Assembly (NCBI RefSeq): GCF_027107535.1
Contig: NZ_CP114283.1
Span: 5,456,001 to 5,520,000, forward strand
Origin: Streptomyces aurantiacus
GTDB taxonomy: Bacteria > Actinomycetota > Actinomycetes > Streptomycetales > Streptomycetaceae
Direction: 5' to 3'
DNA length: 64,000 nt
Below the pieces are notes generated by a model that was not told the DNA's origin, did not search any database, and was given only the letters and a program-made list of their open reading frames with translations. Within the stretch, counting starts at the first letter, position 1. Each line of letters starts with the position of its first letter. This document shows, one piece after another, positions 8,759-17,692 of the stretch. The translations under genes and the position numbers were made by a program.

Positions 8759-9951
8759 CGGCGGTTCAGGTAGGCCTGGAAGGCGCGGTGAAGCGCGTGG
8801 TTGGCGCTGCCGCCCAATGGCCTCTCCCACTCCCCCAACGTCTCGACGACCTGTCCCCCGGTGCCGAGCTTCCATCGCAGCAATCCGTACGCACGTTCCT
8901 CAGGATCGAGAGTGGAGGGTATCCCGCGCATGTCGTAGACGTCGGCCCCGTGGGCCTGGGCGTCCTGCATCATCCGCCACTGCAGGGCGTTGGAGGGCCG
9001 GACCTCGCGCCGGTGGTCGGCCGATGCCCCGGTCTGGTACCAGGCCCGGCGCCCCACCGTGATCATCGTGTGTGCGGCGAGGATCTCCCCACGGTGACGG
9101 GCGAGGTACAGCTTCATCCGCCCCGGCTCCTCGGCGTTGAGCGCCGCGTACTGACGCTCGTAGTAGGCAAGCGAACGGCCGAGCCTGAAACCGTCGCGTC
9201 GCTCGGTGATGCCGAGCAGCCGGTAGAACTCGGGAAGTTCGACCGCGCTGCCCACCACCACCTCCACGCCCTCCTTCTGCGCCCGGCGCACGTTGCGGCG
9301 CCACTCCTGGTTGAGCCCGGTCCACAGGTCCTCGGTGGTGCGTCCGGCGAGCGGTACGTGGAAGACGTGCCGGGGCTGGGCGTCCCCGTCCCCTCCGGTC
9401 CCCTCCCCACCGCAGCGGTGCCAGCCGCGGGCCCGCAGCCGCTCGGCGACGGCGGTGCCGAGCGGGTCGACCTCACTGGCGAGGACATCGCCCAGGAGTC
9501 GGCCAGCGCCGGCGGCCGACTTGAGCAGGGAGGCGTCCCAGCGCCGGTAGGCGGGCGACGGGCCGATGCGCACAGCGAAGACGCCCGCGCGGCGCAGGTG
9601 TTCCAACAGCGGAACGAGCCAGCCGTCGACGTCGGGATCGCTCCAGTCGGCGACGGGCCCCTCGGGAAGGTAGGCGAAGTACTTGCGGGTGCCGGGGAAC
9701 TGTCGCAGCAACACCAGGGCCACACCTGTCAGTTCGCCCGCGTCTGGGGCCGGTCCCCAGCCGAGCAACTGGGCGCGCCAGCCCTCCTTGACGTCGGCCC
9801 AGGACGGGCACTGCAGGAAACCGGCACCGAGGGCCGTGCCGACGGGGGACGCGAGGAAGTCGCGGTAGGTCTCCCCGGTGATGGTTCGCAGGGCCACGCC
9901 CCGGTTCCGTGCCTGGGGCACACGGCTGGGCGGCACGAGCAGCGCTGACAC
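8755..9951 (-). CDS. femX: FemABX-family peptidoglycan-bridge aminoacyltransferase
   Basis: 398 residues with two GNAT-like halves typical of the Fem family. Seen: WRRNVRRAQKEGVEV and ERRDGFRLGRSLAYYERQY in the middle, then AAHTMITVGRRAWYQTGAS and the closing ALQWRMMQDAQAHGADVYDMRGI, the usual Fem/acetyltransferase end. Fem enzymes use aminoacyl-tRNA to add the first bridge amino acid (Gly in Streptomyces) to lipid II. GTG 9951 has AGGAGAGG nine bases upstream and is the first gene of the minus-strand operon. Coupling to murJ means bridge building and flipping are made together. Confidence 0.87.
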   Translation of the reverse strand: MSALLVPPSRVPQARNRGVALRTITGETYRDFLASPVGTALGAGFLQCPSWADVKEGWRAQLLGWGPAPDAGELTGVALVLLRQFPGTRKYFAYLPEGPVADWSDPDVDGWLVPLLEHLRRAGVFAVRIGPSPAYRRWDASLLKSAAGAGRLLGDVLASEVDPLGTAVAERLRARGWHRCGGEGTGGDGDAQPRHVFHVPLAGRTTEDLWTGLNQEWRRNVRRAQKEGVEVVVGSAVELPEFYRLLGITERRDGFRLGRSLAYYERQYAALNAEEPGRMKLYLARHRGEILAAHTMITVGRRAWYQTGASADHRREVRPSNALQWRMMQDAQAHGADVYDMRGIPSTLDPEERAYGLLRWKLGTGGQVVETLGEWERPLGGSANHALHRAFQAYLNRR

Positions 9952-10168
9952 AGTCTGAGCCTCTCCTTCTCCCCGGACCTGTCGCGGGGACGCAAACGAT
10001 GCTCACAGCGGTCCGTGACCGCTCCGCGCGGCGAATGTGACCGGACGATGACCGTTCCTCACCAGTCGCCGTCACATTGCTCCACAGCGGCTGACCTGGT
10101 GTTTTCCGGCTCTACAGTCACGACATCGCCCACTCGCACCGTTCTCTCGCCCTTTGCCGGAGGTCCCG

Positions 10169-11371
10169 TTGTCCCGCACCCGCGTTCTCGCCCATGCCCG
10201 CCTCCGGACCGGCGTCGTGGCCGCCCTGCTGGCGCCGCTCGCCGCCTGCTCGTCGAGCGCCTCCCCCGGCGCCTCGGACGCCAAGAGGCCGCCGGGCGCC
10301 GACAACCGTCCGGTCGCAGTCACCGTCACGCCCACCGGTGACCAGGTGCCGGCGGGCAAACCCGTGCGGGTCACTGCCGCAGGCGGCAGGCTCACCGCGG
10401 TGACCGTCACCGACGGCAAGAACCGCCGGCTCGCCGGCAAGGTCGCGGCCGACGGCCGGTCTTGGGTCTCCGACCGCAAAGCCGTCCCCGGCACGACCTA
10501 CGCGGTGACAGCCGCGACCCGGACCAAGGGCGGAACCGCCAAGAGCACCCGGGCCTCCTTCACCACGGCTCCGGCGGACAAGGTCAACAAGGTCGACTGG
10601 CGACCGGGCACCGGCAGCACCGTCGGCGTCGCCCAGCCGGTCTCCCTGACCTTCGACCACCCGGTCAAGAACCGGGCCGAGGTCGAGAAGCAGCTCAGGA
10701 TCACCACCTCCAACGGCACCGAGGGCTCCTGGGGCTGGATACGCGACTGGTCGGGCAGGGACCGAGTGGACTGGCGGCCCCGGACCTACTGGAAGCCCGG
10801 GACCAAGGTCACGCTCAACGCCGAGCTGAACGGCACCGACTCGGGCGCGGCCGGCGGCTGGTTCGTACGCGACTACACGAGCACCTTCACCATCGGCTCC
10901 CGGCAGATCGTCAAGGTCGACCTCGACAGCCATCAGCTCACCCTCGTGCGCGACGGCGAGACAGTCCGGCGCATACCGGTCTCCGGCGGCACACCCGGCG
11001 GTGACAAGCGTTCCTGGCGCGGAACCGCCGTGCTCATGGCCAAGGAGGGCACGATCAACATGAACTCCGAGACGGTGGGCCTCGCCGACGCGTACAACAA
11101 GATGGTCGACTACTCGATGCGACTGACCTGGTCCGGCATGTACGCGCACGCCGCCCCTTGGAACGCCCGCTACTTCGGCAACGCCAACCAGAGTTCCGGC
11201 TGCATAGGAATGAGCGACGCGAACGCGGCCTGGTTCTACGGGCAGGTACGGCCGGGCGACCCCTTCGAGATGACCGGCAAGGACACCAAGGGCGTTGTCG
11301 AGCCCGGGAACGGCTTCGGAGCGTGGAACCTCTCATGGGCCGAGTGGCGTCAGAAGAGCGCGCTGCGCTGA
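10169..11371 (+). CDS. L,D-transpeptidase lipoprotein with Ig-like domains
   Basis: 400 residues with lipobox LAAC (Cys27), two Ig-like modules (about residues 45-140 and 145-250), and a C-terminal YkuD/ErfK catalytic domain. The active site His327 lies 18 residues before Cys345 in SSGCIGMS, a slight variant of the usual SHGC motif. Such enzymes make 3-3 crosslinks between meso-diaminopimelate residues (LL-Dap in Streptomyces) outside the membrane, independently of penicillin-binding proteins. TTG 10169 is chosen because GGAGG lies at 10159-10163. Divergent from the femX operon. Confidence 0.9.
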   Translation: MSRTRVLAHARLRTGVVAALLAPLAACSSSASPGASDAKRPPGADNRPVAVTVTPTGDQVPAGKPVRVTAAGGRLTAVTVTDGKNRRLAGKVAADGRSWVSDRKAVPGTTYAVTAATRTKGGTAKSTRASFTTAPADKVNKVDWRPGTGSTVGVAQPVSLTFDHPVKNRAEVEKQLRITTSNGTEGSWGWIRDWSGRDRVDWRPRTYWKPGTKVTLNAELNGTDSGAAGGWFVRDYTSTFTIGSRQIVKVDLDSHQLTLVRDGETVRRIPVSGGTPGGDKRSWRGTAVLMAKEGTINMNSETVGLADAYNKMVDYSMRLTWSGMYAHAAPWNARYFGNANQSSGCIGMSDANAAWFYGQVRPGDPFEMTGKDTKGVVEPGNGFGAWNLSWAEWRQKSALR

Positions 11372-11399
11372 GAGGTGCTTGCGAGTCCCGCCCGCCCCG

Positions 11400-11421
11400 C
11401 CGACCCGGCGGCGCGGGTCGG
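11400..11421 (+). terminator. Hairpin terminator after the L,D-transpeptidase gene
   Basis: Perfect 8-bp stem CCGACCCG / CGGGTCGG with a six-base loop, 28 bases after the stop codon. No T-run follows, as is usual in Streptomyces. Confidence 0.6.
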
Positions 11422-11732
11422 ATGGAAGTGCCCTCGACGGGGGTGGCGCACCGTCCCGGTCGCGCCAGGCGGCCCGTGGCACGCAAAGAAACCAGGCAGA
11501 TTTCCGAAGCGGAGAACCGATCAATACCCCAGCATCAGATCCCGTACCCGACACCGGGGTTCGACCCCCGCGAACCGGCCGGCCATCCGGCGCAACAAGC
11601 CCACGAACGCTTCCTGCCAGCGGCCGGTCTATGTTGTGACCTGCGGCCACCGCAGGATCATCAGCCTTCACACACCGGTCATCAGCGGTGGCCGCGGCCT
11701 TCCCCCAGCCCGACCCACGAGCGATATCAGGC
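11422..11732. other. Intergenic region, no gene seen
   Basis: Lies between the convergent L,D-transpeptidase and GNAT genes. It has the hairpin at its left end and otherwise no supported gene; a T-loop-like sequence near 11554-11570 does not fold into a tRNA. Confidence 0.5.
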
Positions 11733-12227
11733 CTATGGCTGGAGGTCGCTCTGGTACCAGGTGCCTGACGTGCCACCGAGATCGGCCGGGGTGGCCGGGC
11801 CAACCGGGACGAACCCGGCCTTGGTCAAGACTTTCCGGGACGGGGCGTTGTCGTGGGAGGTCGCCGCCCGCAGTGTGCGCAATCCGTGCCGCGCTGCCGC
11901 AATCCGGCACAGCTCCCGGACGGTCGCGGTCGCCACGCCGCGGCCGGCGACCTGCTCCGCAACCCGGTACCCGAGCCTGGCAGTGCCGTCCTCCAAGTCG
12001 TACAGGTTGAACCTGCCGACTACCGAGCCGTCCTCGGCGACGAGCACGTAGAAGACGCAGCTGCCGGCCTCCTGCTCGGCCAGCATGGCGTTGTACCCGT
12101 CGGTGAACTGGTCGAAGAACTCGTCGCCGCGGTCGGGGATCGAGGCAGCGAAGTAGATGCGGTTCGCCAGCTCGAAGGCCAGGACCGCCGGGGCATGGCC
12201 GGCATTCAGCCGCTTCAGCTCGGGCAT
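11733..12227 (-). CDS. GNAT N-acetyltransferase (RimJ/RimL-like)
   Basis: 164 residues. Seen: substrate-side helix near residues 10-50, beta-4 VVGRFNLYDL, the acetyl-CoA loop GRGVATATVREL (R/Q-x-x-G-x-G/A type), and the closing ATSHDNAPSRKVLTKAGFVPVG typical of RimJ/RimL-like enzymes. It should transfer acetyl from acetyl-CoA to an amine, perhaps a protein N-terminus or a small molecule. ATG 12227 gives the usual family length, but no strong ribosome binding site precedes it. Single gene. Confidence 0.85.
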   Translation of the reverse strand: MPELKRLNAGHAPAVLAFELANRIYFAASIPDRGDEFFDQFTDGYNAMLAEQEAGSCVFYVLVAEDGSVVGRFNLYDLEDGTARLGYRVAEQVAGRGVATATVRELCRIAAARHGLRTLRAATSHDNAPSRKVLTKAGFVPVGPATPADLGGTSGTWYQSDLQP

Positions 12228-12453
12228 CGCCCGACTCTACCCAGATCGTGCACTGAGGCCACCTGAGTTTCCGCCGATGGCAGAAGCTCCAAGATCAGGA
12301 CACACAACGATCTACAGATGGAGTACTCGAGCGTGCGGGTGCCATCAGGGCGAACTCGTGCTGTGACCGGCATGGCTCGCCGGGCTGATGGGCCCGGAAG
12401 TGGCGGTGCTAATCGGGAGGCGTTTCGAGCAGCCTCTGCATAGGGTCTGCCGG

Positions 12454-13218
12454 ATGACGCTCTCTCATGATGTGGCCGGAGACGGTCCGGTGCTGGTGCT
12501 GTTGCATTCCGGGGTGTGTGACCGGCGGATGTGGGATGCCCAGTGGCAGGCCTTGATCGACGCCGGTTACCGGCTGGTGCGCTGTGATCTTCGGGGCTTT
12601 GGTGGGACTCCGGCGCCGGACCGGCCTCACAGCGACGCCGAGGATGTGCTGGCCCTGCAGAACAGTCTGGGCATCGCGCAGGCGGCACTGGTGGGATCCT
12701 CGTACGGCGGGCAGGTCGCCTTGGAGATCGCCGCGCGCTGGCCGGATCGGGTGAGCGCCCTTGGGTTGATCTGTTCCGCCCTGCCCGGTCATGAACCTTC
12801 TGCCGAACTGAGTGCGCTCGGGGAGCGCGAAGAAGCGCTGATCGAGGCGGGGGACGTCGTCGGCGCGACGGAACTGATGGTCGAAACCTGGCTCGGCCCG
12901 GACGCCGACGAGACCGCCCGCGAGGCGGTACGCCAGATGCAGCGGCGCGCCTTCGAGCTGCAGCTGGCCGCCGCTGAGGAATTCGAGCCAGTCGAGGCCG
13001 TGGTTGATCTGGCGGCAATTCAAGCGCCCTGCCTTGTCCTGTCGGGCGCGCATGATCTGGAGGACTTCCGACGGATCGCCGCCCGACTGCCGCATCTGCT
13101 CGCGAACGCCGACCACGTCGAACTGCCATGGGCAGGTCACCTTCCCAGCCTGGAGCGGCCAACGGCCGTTACCGATCTGCTGATCGGCTTTCTCAAGGAG
13201 AGAGTCCCTGCCGGTTGA
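12454..13218 (+). CDS. Alpha/beta fold hydrolase
   Basis: 254 residues with the classic cofactor-less hydrolase layout: LLHSG oxyanion strand (residues 16-20), CDLRGFGGT, nucleophile motif GSSYGG with Ser83, acid in VLSGAHDLEDF, and histidine in LPWAGHLPSLE. It belongs with the 3-oxoadipate enol-lactonase-like branch; the substrate is not evident. ATG 12454 starts at the conserved domain edge; an upstream in-frame start at 12388 would add 22 residues without family likeness. Confidence 0.85.
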   Translation: MTLSHDVAGDGPVLVLLHSGVCDRRMWDAQWQALIDAGYRLVRCDLRGFGGTPAPDRPHSDAEDVLALQNSLGIAQAALVGSSYGGQVALEIAARWPDRVSALGLICSALPGHEPSAELSALGEREEALIEAGDVVGATELMVETWLGPDADETAREAVRQMQRRAFELQLAAAEEFEPVEAVVDLAAIQAPCLVLSGAHDLEDFRRIAARLPHLLANADHVELPWAGHLPSLERPTAVTDLLIGFLKERVPAG

Positions 13219-13283
13219 GCATGCTCGCGGCCTGTCCCCGCATGCGGCGTTGAGGAGAGGGCGTCCGCTCCGGCGGATGCGCT

Positions 13284-13676
13284 TCAGTCGAGTACATGCC
13301 CTGTCGTCGCGTCCACATGGTCAGGGATCTCCTCGTGGCGATCACCAACCGTTGCCGTTCCGGTGGGCTCGAACATGAGGATCGCGGCGCCGGACGGGGC
13401 GTACGGCTTGTGCTCCGTACCTCGGGGGACGGTGAAGACCGCGCCTTGTGCGAGCACGACCGTGCGCTCCCCCGCGGGCTCGCGAAGGGCGATGTGCAGT
13501 TCACCGCCGAGCACCAGAAAGAACTCGTCGGTCTCGTCGTGAGCGTGCCAGATGTGCTCGCCTTCGACCTTGGCAACGCGTACGTCGTAGTCATTGACGC
13601 GCGTGACGATGCGAGGGCTCCAGAAGGCGTCGAAGGAGGCCAGGGCCTTGCCGAGGGATATGGGTTCGGTGGTCAT
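13284..13676 (-). CDS. Cupin-domain protein
   Basis: 130 residues forming one cupin_2 barrel: motif 1 HIWHAHDETDEFFLVLGGEL carries His, His and Glu metal ligands, and motif 2 (AVFTVPRGTEHKPYAP) the last His. AGGAGG lies 12 bases before the ATG. It is divergent from an AraC-type regulator with 52 bases between starts, so that regulator probably controls it. Reaction unknown; small cupins can be dioxygenases, isomerases or simple binding proteins. Confidence 0.85.
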   Translation of the reverse strand: MTTEPISLGKALASFDAFWSPRIVTRVNDYDVRVAKVEGEHIWHAHDETDEFFLVLGGELHIALREPAGERTVVLAQGAVFTVPRGTEHKPYAPSGAAILMFEPTGTATVGDRHEEIPDHVDATTGHVLD

Positions 13677-13728
13677 GGGCTCATCGTTCCTCCTGTCGCG
13701 TGGTCGGCGTGAGTGCTAGGAATTGCAC

Positions 13729-14730
13729 ATGACGCAAGAATCCTCGCACGCAGTCCACTCGGTCCGCGCAGTCGGCCCGCACCGCGTCGTCGTCATCGTG
13801 GATGAGAACTCGAACCCCTTCGAGCTCGGTTGCGCGACCGAGATCTTCGGCCTGCGCAGACCCGAGATCGGCCTTGATCTCTACGATTTCAGGCTCTGCT
13901 CGCCCGAGCCCCGCACGCTGATGCGGGACGGATTCTTCACGCTCACGGGAGTCGCGGATCTGGAAGCGGCCGACTCGGCGGACACCCTCATCGTCCCCAA
14001 CCGGCCCGACACCGAGGTCCCCCGTCGCCCGGCTGTGCTTGACGCCGTCCGGCGGGCACACGCACGCGGTGCGCGCCTGGTCGGCTTCTGCAGCGGCGCG
14101 TTCACTCTGGCCGAGGCGGGTGTCCTCGACGGGCGCCGGGCCACCGCGCACTGGCAGTGGGCTGACTCCTTCCGGACCCGCTTCCCTGCCGTACACCTCG
14201 AATCGGACGTACTGTTCGTGGACGACGGAGACATCCTCACCGCCGCGGGGAGCGCCGCCGCCCTCGATCTTGGGCTGCACATCGTCCGCCGCGACCACGG
14301 CGCGGAGATCGCCAACGCCGTGAGCCGACGGCTGGTCTTTGCCGCCCACCGCGACGGTGGGCAACGGCAGTTCGTCGAGCGACCGGTGCCCGACCTGCCC
14401 GACGAATCACTGGCGCCCGTCCTGGCCTGGGCCCAGGAACGGCTGGGCTCGGTCCTCACCGTGTCCGAGCTCGCGGCACGGGCGGCGGTCAGTCCGGCGA
14501 CACTGCATCGCCGCTTCCAGGCACAGCTGGGCACGACGCCGCTGGCATGGCTCACGGGTGAACGGGTCGCCCTGGCCTGCCGACTGATCGAGCGGGGGGA
14601 GTCACGCTTCGACGTGGTCGCGCGAAGCACCGGACTTGGCACCGCCGCCAACCTGCGAGCACTGATGCGTCGCGAGACCGGCCTCAATCCGTTGGCGTAC
14701 AGGCGGCGGTTCGGACCGCGGGCCGGCTGA
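13729..14730 (+). CDS. DJ-1/PfpI-AraC fusion transcriptional regulator (FtrA/GlxA type)
   Basis: 333 residues. N-terminal class I glutamine amidotransferase-like domain (about 20-200) with the elbow GFCSGAFTLAEAG, where the nucleophile cysteine is kept, and C-terminal AraC/XylS domain (about 225-330) with two helix-turn-helix motifs: LTVSELAARAAVSPATLHRRF and FDVVARSTGLGTAANLRALM. Such regulators sense small molecules or reactive species with the DJ-1 domain, often without amidase activity. The likely target is the divergent cupin gene. ATG 13729 is preferred over a TTG two codons upstream. Confidence 0.88.
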   Translation: MTQESSHAVHSVRAVGPHRVVVIVDENSNPFELGCATEIFGLRRPEIGLDLYDFRLCSPEPRTLMRDGFFTLTGVADLEAADSADTLIVPNRPDTEVPRRPAVLDAVRRAHARGARLVGFCSGAFTLAEAGVLDGRRATAHWQWADSFRTRFPAVHLESDVLFVDDGDILTAAGSAAALDLGLHIVRRDHGAEIANAVSRRLVFAAHRDGGQRQFVERPVPDLPDESLAPVLAWAQERLGSVLTVSELAARAAVSPATLHRRFQAQLGTTPLAWLTGERVALACRLIERGESRFDVVARSTGLGTAANLRALMRRETGLNPLAYRRRFGPRAG

Positions 14731-14869
14731 ACTCCAGGCATCGTCCTCCGGGAAGCCACCGAGGTCTGTGGATCGTTCTGTGCATCAGCGCCGGTGTTGC
14801 CGGATGCGAGCGCGCTGGTTGCTTCTTGTCCAGCACGTGGTCGTCCTGAGGGCCCCGTGCACCGGGGAA

Positions 14870-15010
14870 TCAGGCGGTGTCGACGTCGGTGGTGCCGAGT
14901 TCGGCGTAGGCCTCGGAACGGGTGCGGCGGATGCGGGCGGCGAGGACCACGCCGGCCAGGACACTCTGGGCGACGCCGACCACCCACGGCGAGCCGTGCC
15001 GTGGGTGCAC
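14870..15010 (-). CDS. Possible small membrane protein or 3' remnant
   Basis: A 46-codon frame with Streptomyces-like codon use in an otherwise empty 420-base gap. It encodes one hydrophobic stretch (PWVVGVAQSVLAGVVLAARI) and a polar tail ending GTTDVDTA. No ribosome binding site is clear at GTG 15010, so it may be the last part of a degraded transporter rather than a living gene. The rest of 14731-15151 shows nothing else. Confidence 0.3.
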   Translation of the reverse strand: MHPRHGSPWVVGVAQSVLAGVVLAARIRRTRSEAYAELGTTDVDTA

Positions 15011-15151
15011 CCGGCCCCAGCACCTACTGCGGCGCGTTCACGAGGGTCCTGGGCCTGGGGTTTCGGGTGAGACCGAAAGTGAGTGCGGCGCGGCAGGCAC
15101 CCGGACACCCTGAAGTCGACCGGCGAGGTGTGGGTGTAGGGGGGAGACCTG

Positions 15152-16084
15152 GTGCGTAGATCTGGCGTGCTGTCACTGCTGCTGTTCGGAGCGTTGACCG
15201 CCTGCGGGCCAGGTGGCCCGACCGCGTCCCCTTCACGCACCGCGCAGCCCGCTCCGTTTCTGCGTCAGGCCACCAACACTGAGCTGGCGACGCTGCGCAG
15301 GGCCGAGGACATCCTGGAGCGGCGCTGCATGGCACGCGCCGGTTTCCACCTGCCGGCGGCGTCCAAGCCGGTCCGGACCGGGCCCCAGCCACCGCCGATG
15401 GCGCTCGTCCTCGGCGACGTGCCATGGGCCCGCGAACACGGCTACGGCTCCCGCGTCCGCACTCCCGAGGAGACCGCCCGCCTGCGGGCGAACGACCCGG
15501 TCGGGGACTACCTCCGTGCGTTGAAGCCGCAGCGGCGTGCCGAGGCGCTGCGCGCGTGGCAGGGCGGCGGCGTGGACACCATCGAGGTCACCCTGCCCGG
15601 CGGCATGACCACGGGACGCAGCACCCGCGGATGCACCAGCAAGGCCCGCGGAGAGTTGTACGGCGACTTCCGTACATGGTTCGGCGCGGACGCCGTGGAC
15701 CGTGATGTCACGGGGCTGGCCATGAGCCGGGCACAGGCGGATCCCGCGTACACGAAAGCGCTGCAGCGCTGGTCGGACTGTGTGTCCGAGCGCGGACTGC
15801 CCCAAAAGTCGCCACAAGACCTGCGGGCCGCGTTGGGCGACGTGGCACCCAGGGCCAAGGAGATCAAATACGCCGTTGCGGAAGCGTCCTGCGCCGTTGG
15901 CTCCGGTCTGGCGGAGGTCGCCGGGGACGTCGAGGAGCGGCATCTCACCGACGTGCGCGAGCGCTATCGCGCCGACGTGGCCAACGCGCGTCGTATGCGG
16001 CTTGCCGCGCTGCCGAAGGCGGAGCGGATCGTCCGCGACGAAGATCCGTCGCGGTACCACACCGAGAAGAAGGGTACGAGATGA
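15152..16084 (+). CDS. Lipoprotein of unknown function, coupled to a protease inhibitor
   Basis: 310 residues with lipobox LTAC (Cys18). The body is alpha-helical and charged, with several cysteines that may form disulfides (ERRCM, RGCTSK, WSDCVSE, ASCAVGSG); no known domain is recognised. The GTG start follows GGGGGGAGA. Its stop overlaps the start of the next gene (ATGA), so surface lipoprotein and secreted inhibitor are made together. That arrangement suggests a shared role at the cell surface, for example binding or delivering the inhibitor, but this is inference. Confidence 0.8.
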   Translation: MRRSGVLSLLLFGALTACGPGGPTASPSRTAQPAPFLRQATNTELATLRRAEDILERRCMARAGFHLPAASKPVRTGPQPPPMALVLGDVPWAREHGYGSRVRTPEETARLRANDPVGDYLRALKPQRRAEALRAWQGGGVDTIEVTLPGGMTTGRSTRGCTSKARGELYGDFRTWFGADAVDRDVTGLAMSRAQADPAYTKALQRWSDCVSERGLPQKSPQDLRAALGDVAPRAKEIKYAVAEASCAVGSGLAEVAGDVEERHLTDVRERYRADVANARRMRLAALPKAERIVRDEDPSRYHTEKKGTR

Positions 16085-16608
16085 AGCAGTACGTACGAAG
16101 CGTTCTGGCGACGGCGGCCGTGATCGGGCTGGTGGCCGCCGCCGGGCCCGCCATGGCAGCCACGGATTCGGGGCCGGCCGCACCGGCGGCGGCCGGCGCG
16201 GCGCCTACCCCGGTACGGTCCGGCGCCGACCTCAGCAAGCTGGCCGCGGCCGACGGTGCGGACGGGTACCTCTACGCCTACGACCTGCCGAACTTCCAGG
16301 GGGCCTCGTGCCGCTGGGACAGCAACGACGAATGGTGGGGAGACAACTGCGGCAACTTCAACGACCGGGCCACCTCCGTGTGGAACAACGGTTTCCCCGG
16401 CCTCTTCAGTGAAGTCGCGCTGCGCCGGGACGTGAACCCCAGTACGAACCAGTCATCGTTCTGCATCGAGGCAGGCAACTACTACGGCGACCTCTCGCTG
16501 GGCTACGAAAAGTTCCTCGACGGCGGCTGGGCGGACAACGCGATCAGCGGGCACCGCTGGTTCACCGACGACGCGGACTACATCCACGACCCGCACTACG
16601 CCTGCTGA
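16081..16608 (+). CDS. Secreted peptidase inhibitor family I36-type protein
   Basis: 175 residues with a clear signal peptide (basic start, hydrophobic residues about 8-20, cleavage near AMAA). The mature part looks like the I36 (SMI, Streptomyces metalloproteinase inhibitor) and beta/gamma-crystallin-like fold: LYAYDLPNFQGASCRW, DNCGNFNDRATSVWNNGFPG and four cysteines fit for two disulfides. I36 proteins block metalloproteases such as thermolysin outside the cell. The start overlaps the upstream lipoprotein stop, and a strong hairpin follows, so the two genes form a complete operon. Confidence 0.83.
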   Translation: MKQYVRSVLATAAVIGLVAAAGPAMAATDSGPAAPAAAGAAPTPVRSGADLSKLAAADGADGYLYAYDLPNFQGASCRWDSNDEWWGDNCGNFNDRATSVWNNGFPGLFSEVALRRDVNPSTNQSSFCIEAGNYYGDLSLGYEKFLDGGWADNAISGHRWFTDDADYIHDPHYAC

Positions 16609-16647
16609 CCGCAGCAGGCAACCGGGTCCAGCACACCAGCCAGCGCG

Positions 16648-16677
16648 GTACCTGGGGGTCGTACGCCCCCCAGGTAC
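16648..16677 (+). terminator. Strong hairpin terminator after the I36 gene
   Basis: Perfect 11-bp inverted repeat, GTACCTGGGGG paired with CCCCCAGGTAC around an eight-base loop, 39 bases after the stop. No T-run. Confidence 0.75.
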
Positions 16678-16833
16678 ATGCGGGCACATGTCTCCGCCGT
16701 CTCCTCCCGAGCCGATCCGAACGAGCCGTGGCCCGACGTGTTCCCGCACTGCCTCGGCGCCGACAGCACGAGCGCCCGCCGGGTGAAGGAGGACTGCCGT
16801 GGTGCAGGTGCGACTCCCGCAGGCCCCTTGGGC

Positions 16834-17526
16834 TCACTCAGTGAAGACCGCCCGCGCGAAATCGTCCGGGTCGGCGCTCGCCTCGGCGATCAGCTTTCCG
16901 TCGGCGGACCAGATGCCCGAACGGCCTGACGTCCGGTCGAAGCCGCCGCCGGTCGGACCCGCGAAGGCCGCGGTGGCGACCCACACTCCGTGGTCAGCGG
17001 CCACGCGGCGGGCGCGCTCGCCGTGGACCTCAGCCTCGTCATCGGCGTGGACGACCCCAGCGACGTAACCATCCATGCCCAGTGCGGCCGTCTTCGCGGC
17101 GTGCTCGGGGATGCCGGTGTCGCGGCAGACAGCGATCCCCAGCCTCCATCCGTCCACGTCGATCACAGCACACTCGCCGGGCACGAAGCGGGCAGCCTCA
17201 CTGCCGTGCAGATGGACCTTTCCATAGGCCACGCGCGCGCCGGCTCCGTCCACAGCGAGGACGCCGATGCGCGGCCCCGGCACAGGCGCGCCGACCAATG
17301 CGAGCGTTCCGGTCTCGGCGCACGCAGTGATGATCGGAGCCAATCGTTCGTCGTCCGGGGAGACCGGCGCGGCGTCCAACTCGTATCCCGTCAACGACAT
17401 CTCGGGGAACACCACCACTCGCGCGCCCGCCGCCCTCACGGCCTCGGCGTGAGCCACCGCGTTGGCCGTCACGTCGTGAGCCGCGCACCTCGGTTGCGCC
17501 ACCGCGATACGAAGCGGATGCTTCAC
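16834..17526 (-). CDS. Carbon-nitrogen hydrolase (nitrilase superfamily)
   Basis: 230 residues. The Glu-Lys-Cys triad is complete: Glu42 in VVFPEMSLTGYEL, Lys103 in YGKVHLHG, Cys134 in GIAVCRDTG. At 230 residues it is on the short side of the family (usually 260-300). It should hydrolyse a non-peptide amide or nitrile in the cytoplasm; the substrate is unknown. GTG 17526 is preceded by AGGAG at a good distance. Confidence 0.88.
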   Translation of the reverse strand: MKHPLRIAVAQPRCAAHDVTANAVAHAEAVRAAGARVVVFPEMSLTGYELDAAPVSPDDERLAPIITACAETGTLALVGAPVPGPRIGVLAVDGAGARVAYGKVHLHGSEAARFVPGECAVIDVDGWRLGIAVCRDTGIPEHAAKTAALGMDGYVAGVVHADDEAEVHGERARRVAADHGVWVATAAFAGPTGGGFDRTSGRSGIWSADGKLIAEASADPDDFARAVFTE

Positions 17527-17692
17527 TGTGGACTCCTTTCGTCGAATCGCACGATCACTCTGAACATCGGTTCCAGGCCGAGCCGTTGCGCATCTCTCTC
17601 ACAAGTCCCGCCGGCGTCTCCACCGGCACCACACCAGCCAACCGCCGACAGCCCTGTGTGGTTCCTCCTGTACCGCGCGGCGCCGCTCCTGA

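Noticed and set aside
11554..11570. T-loop-like sequence CCGGGGTTCGACCCCCG, possible tRNA
   Set aside because: The arm does not pair properly in tRNA register and no acceptor, D or anticodon arm can be drawn around it.
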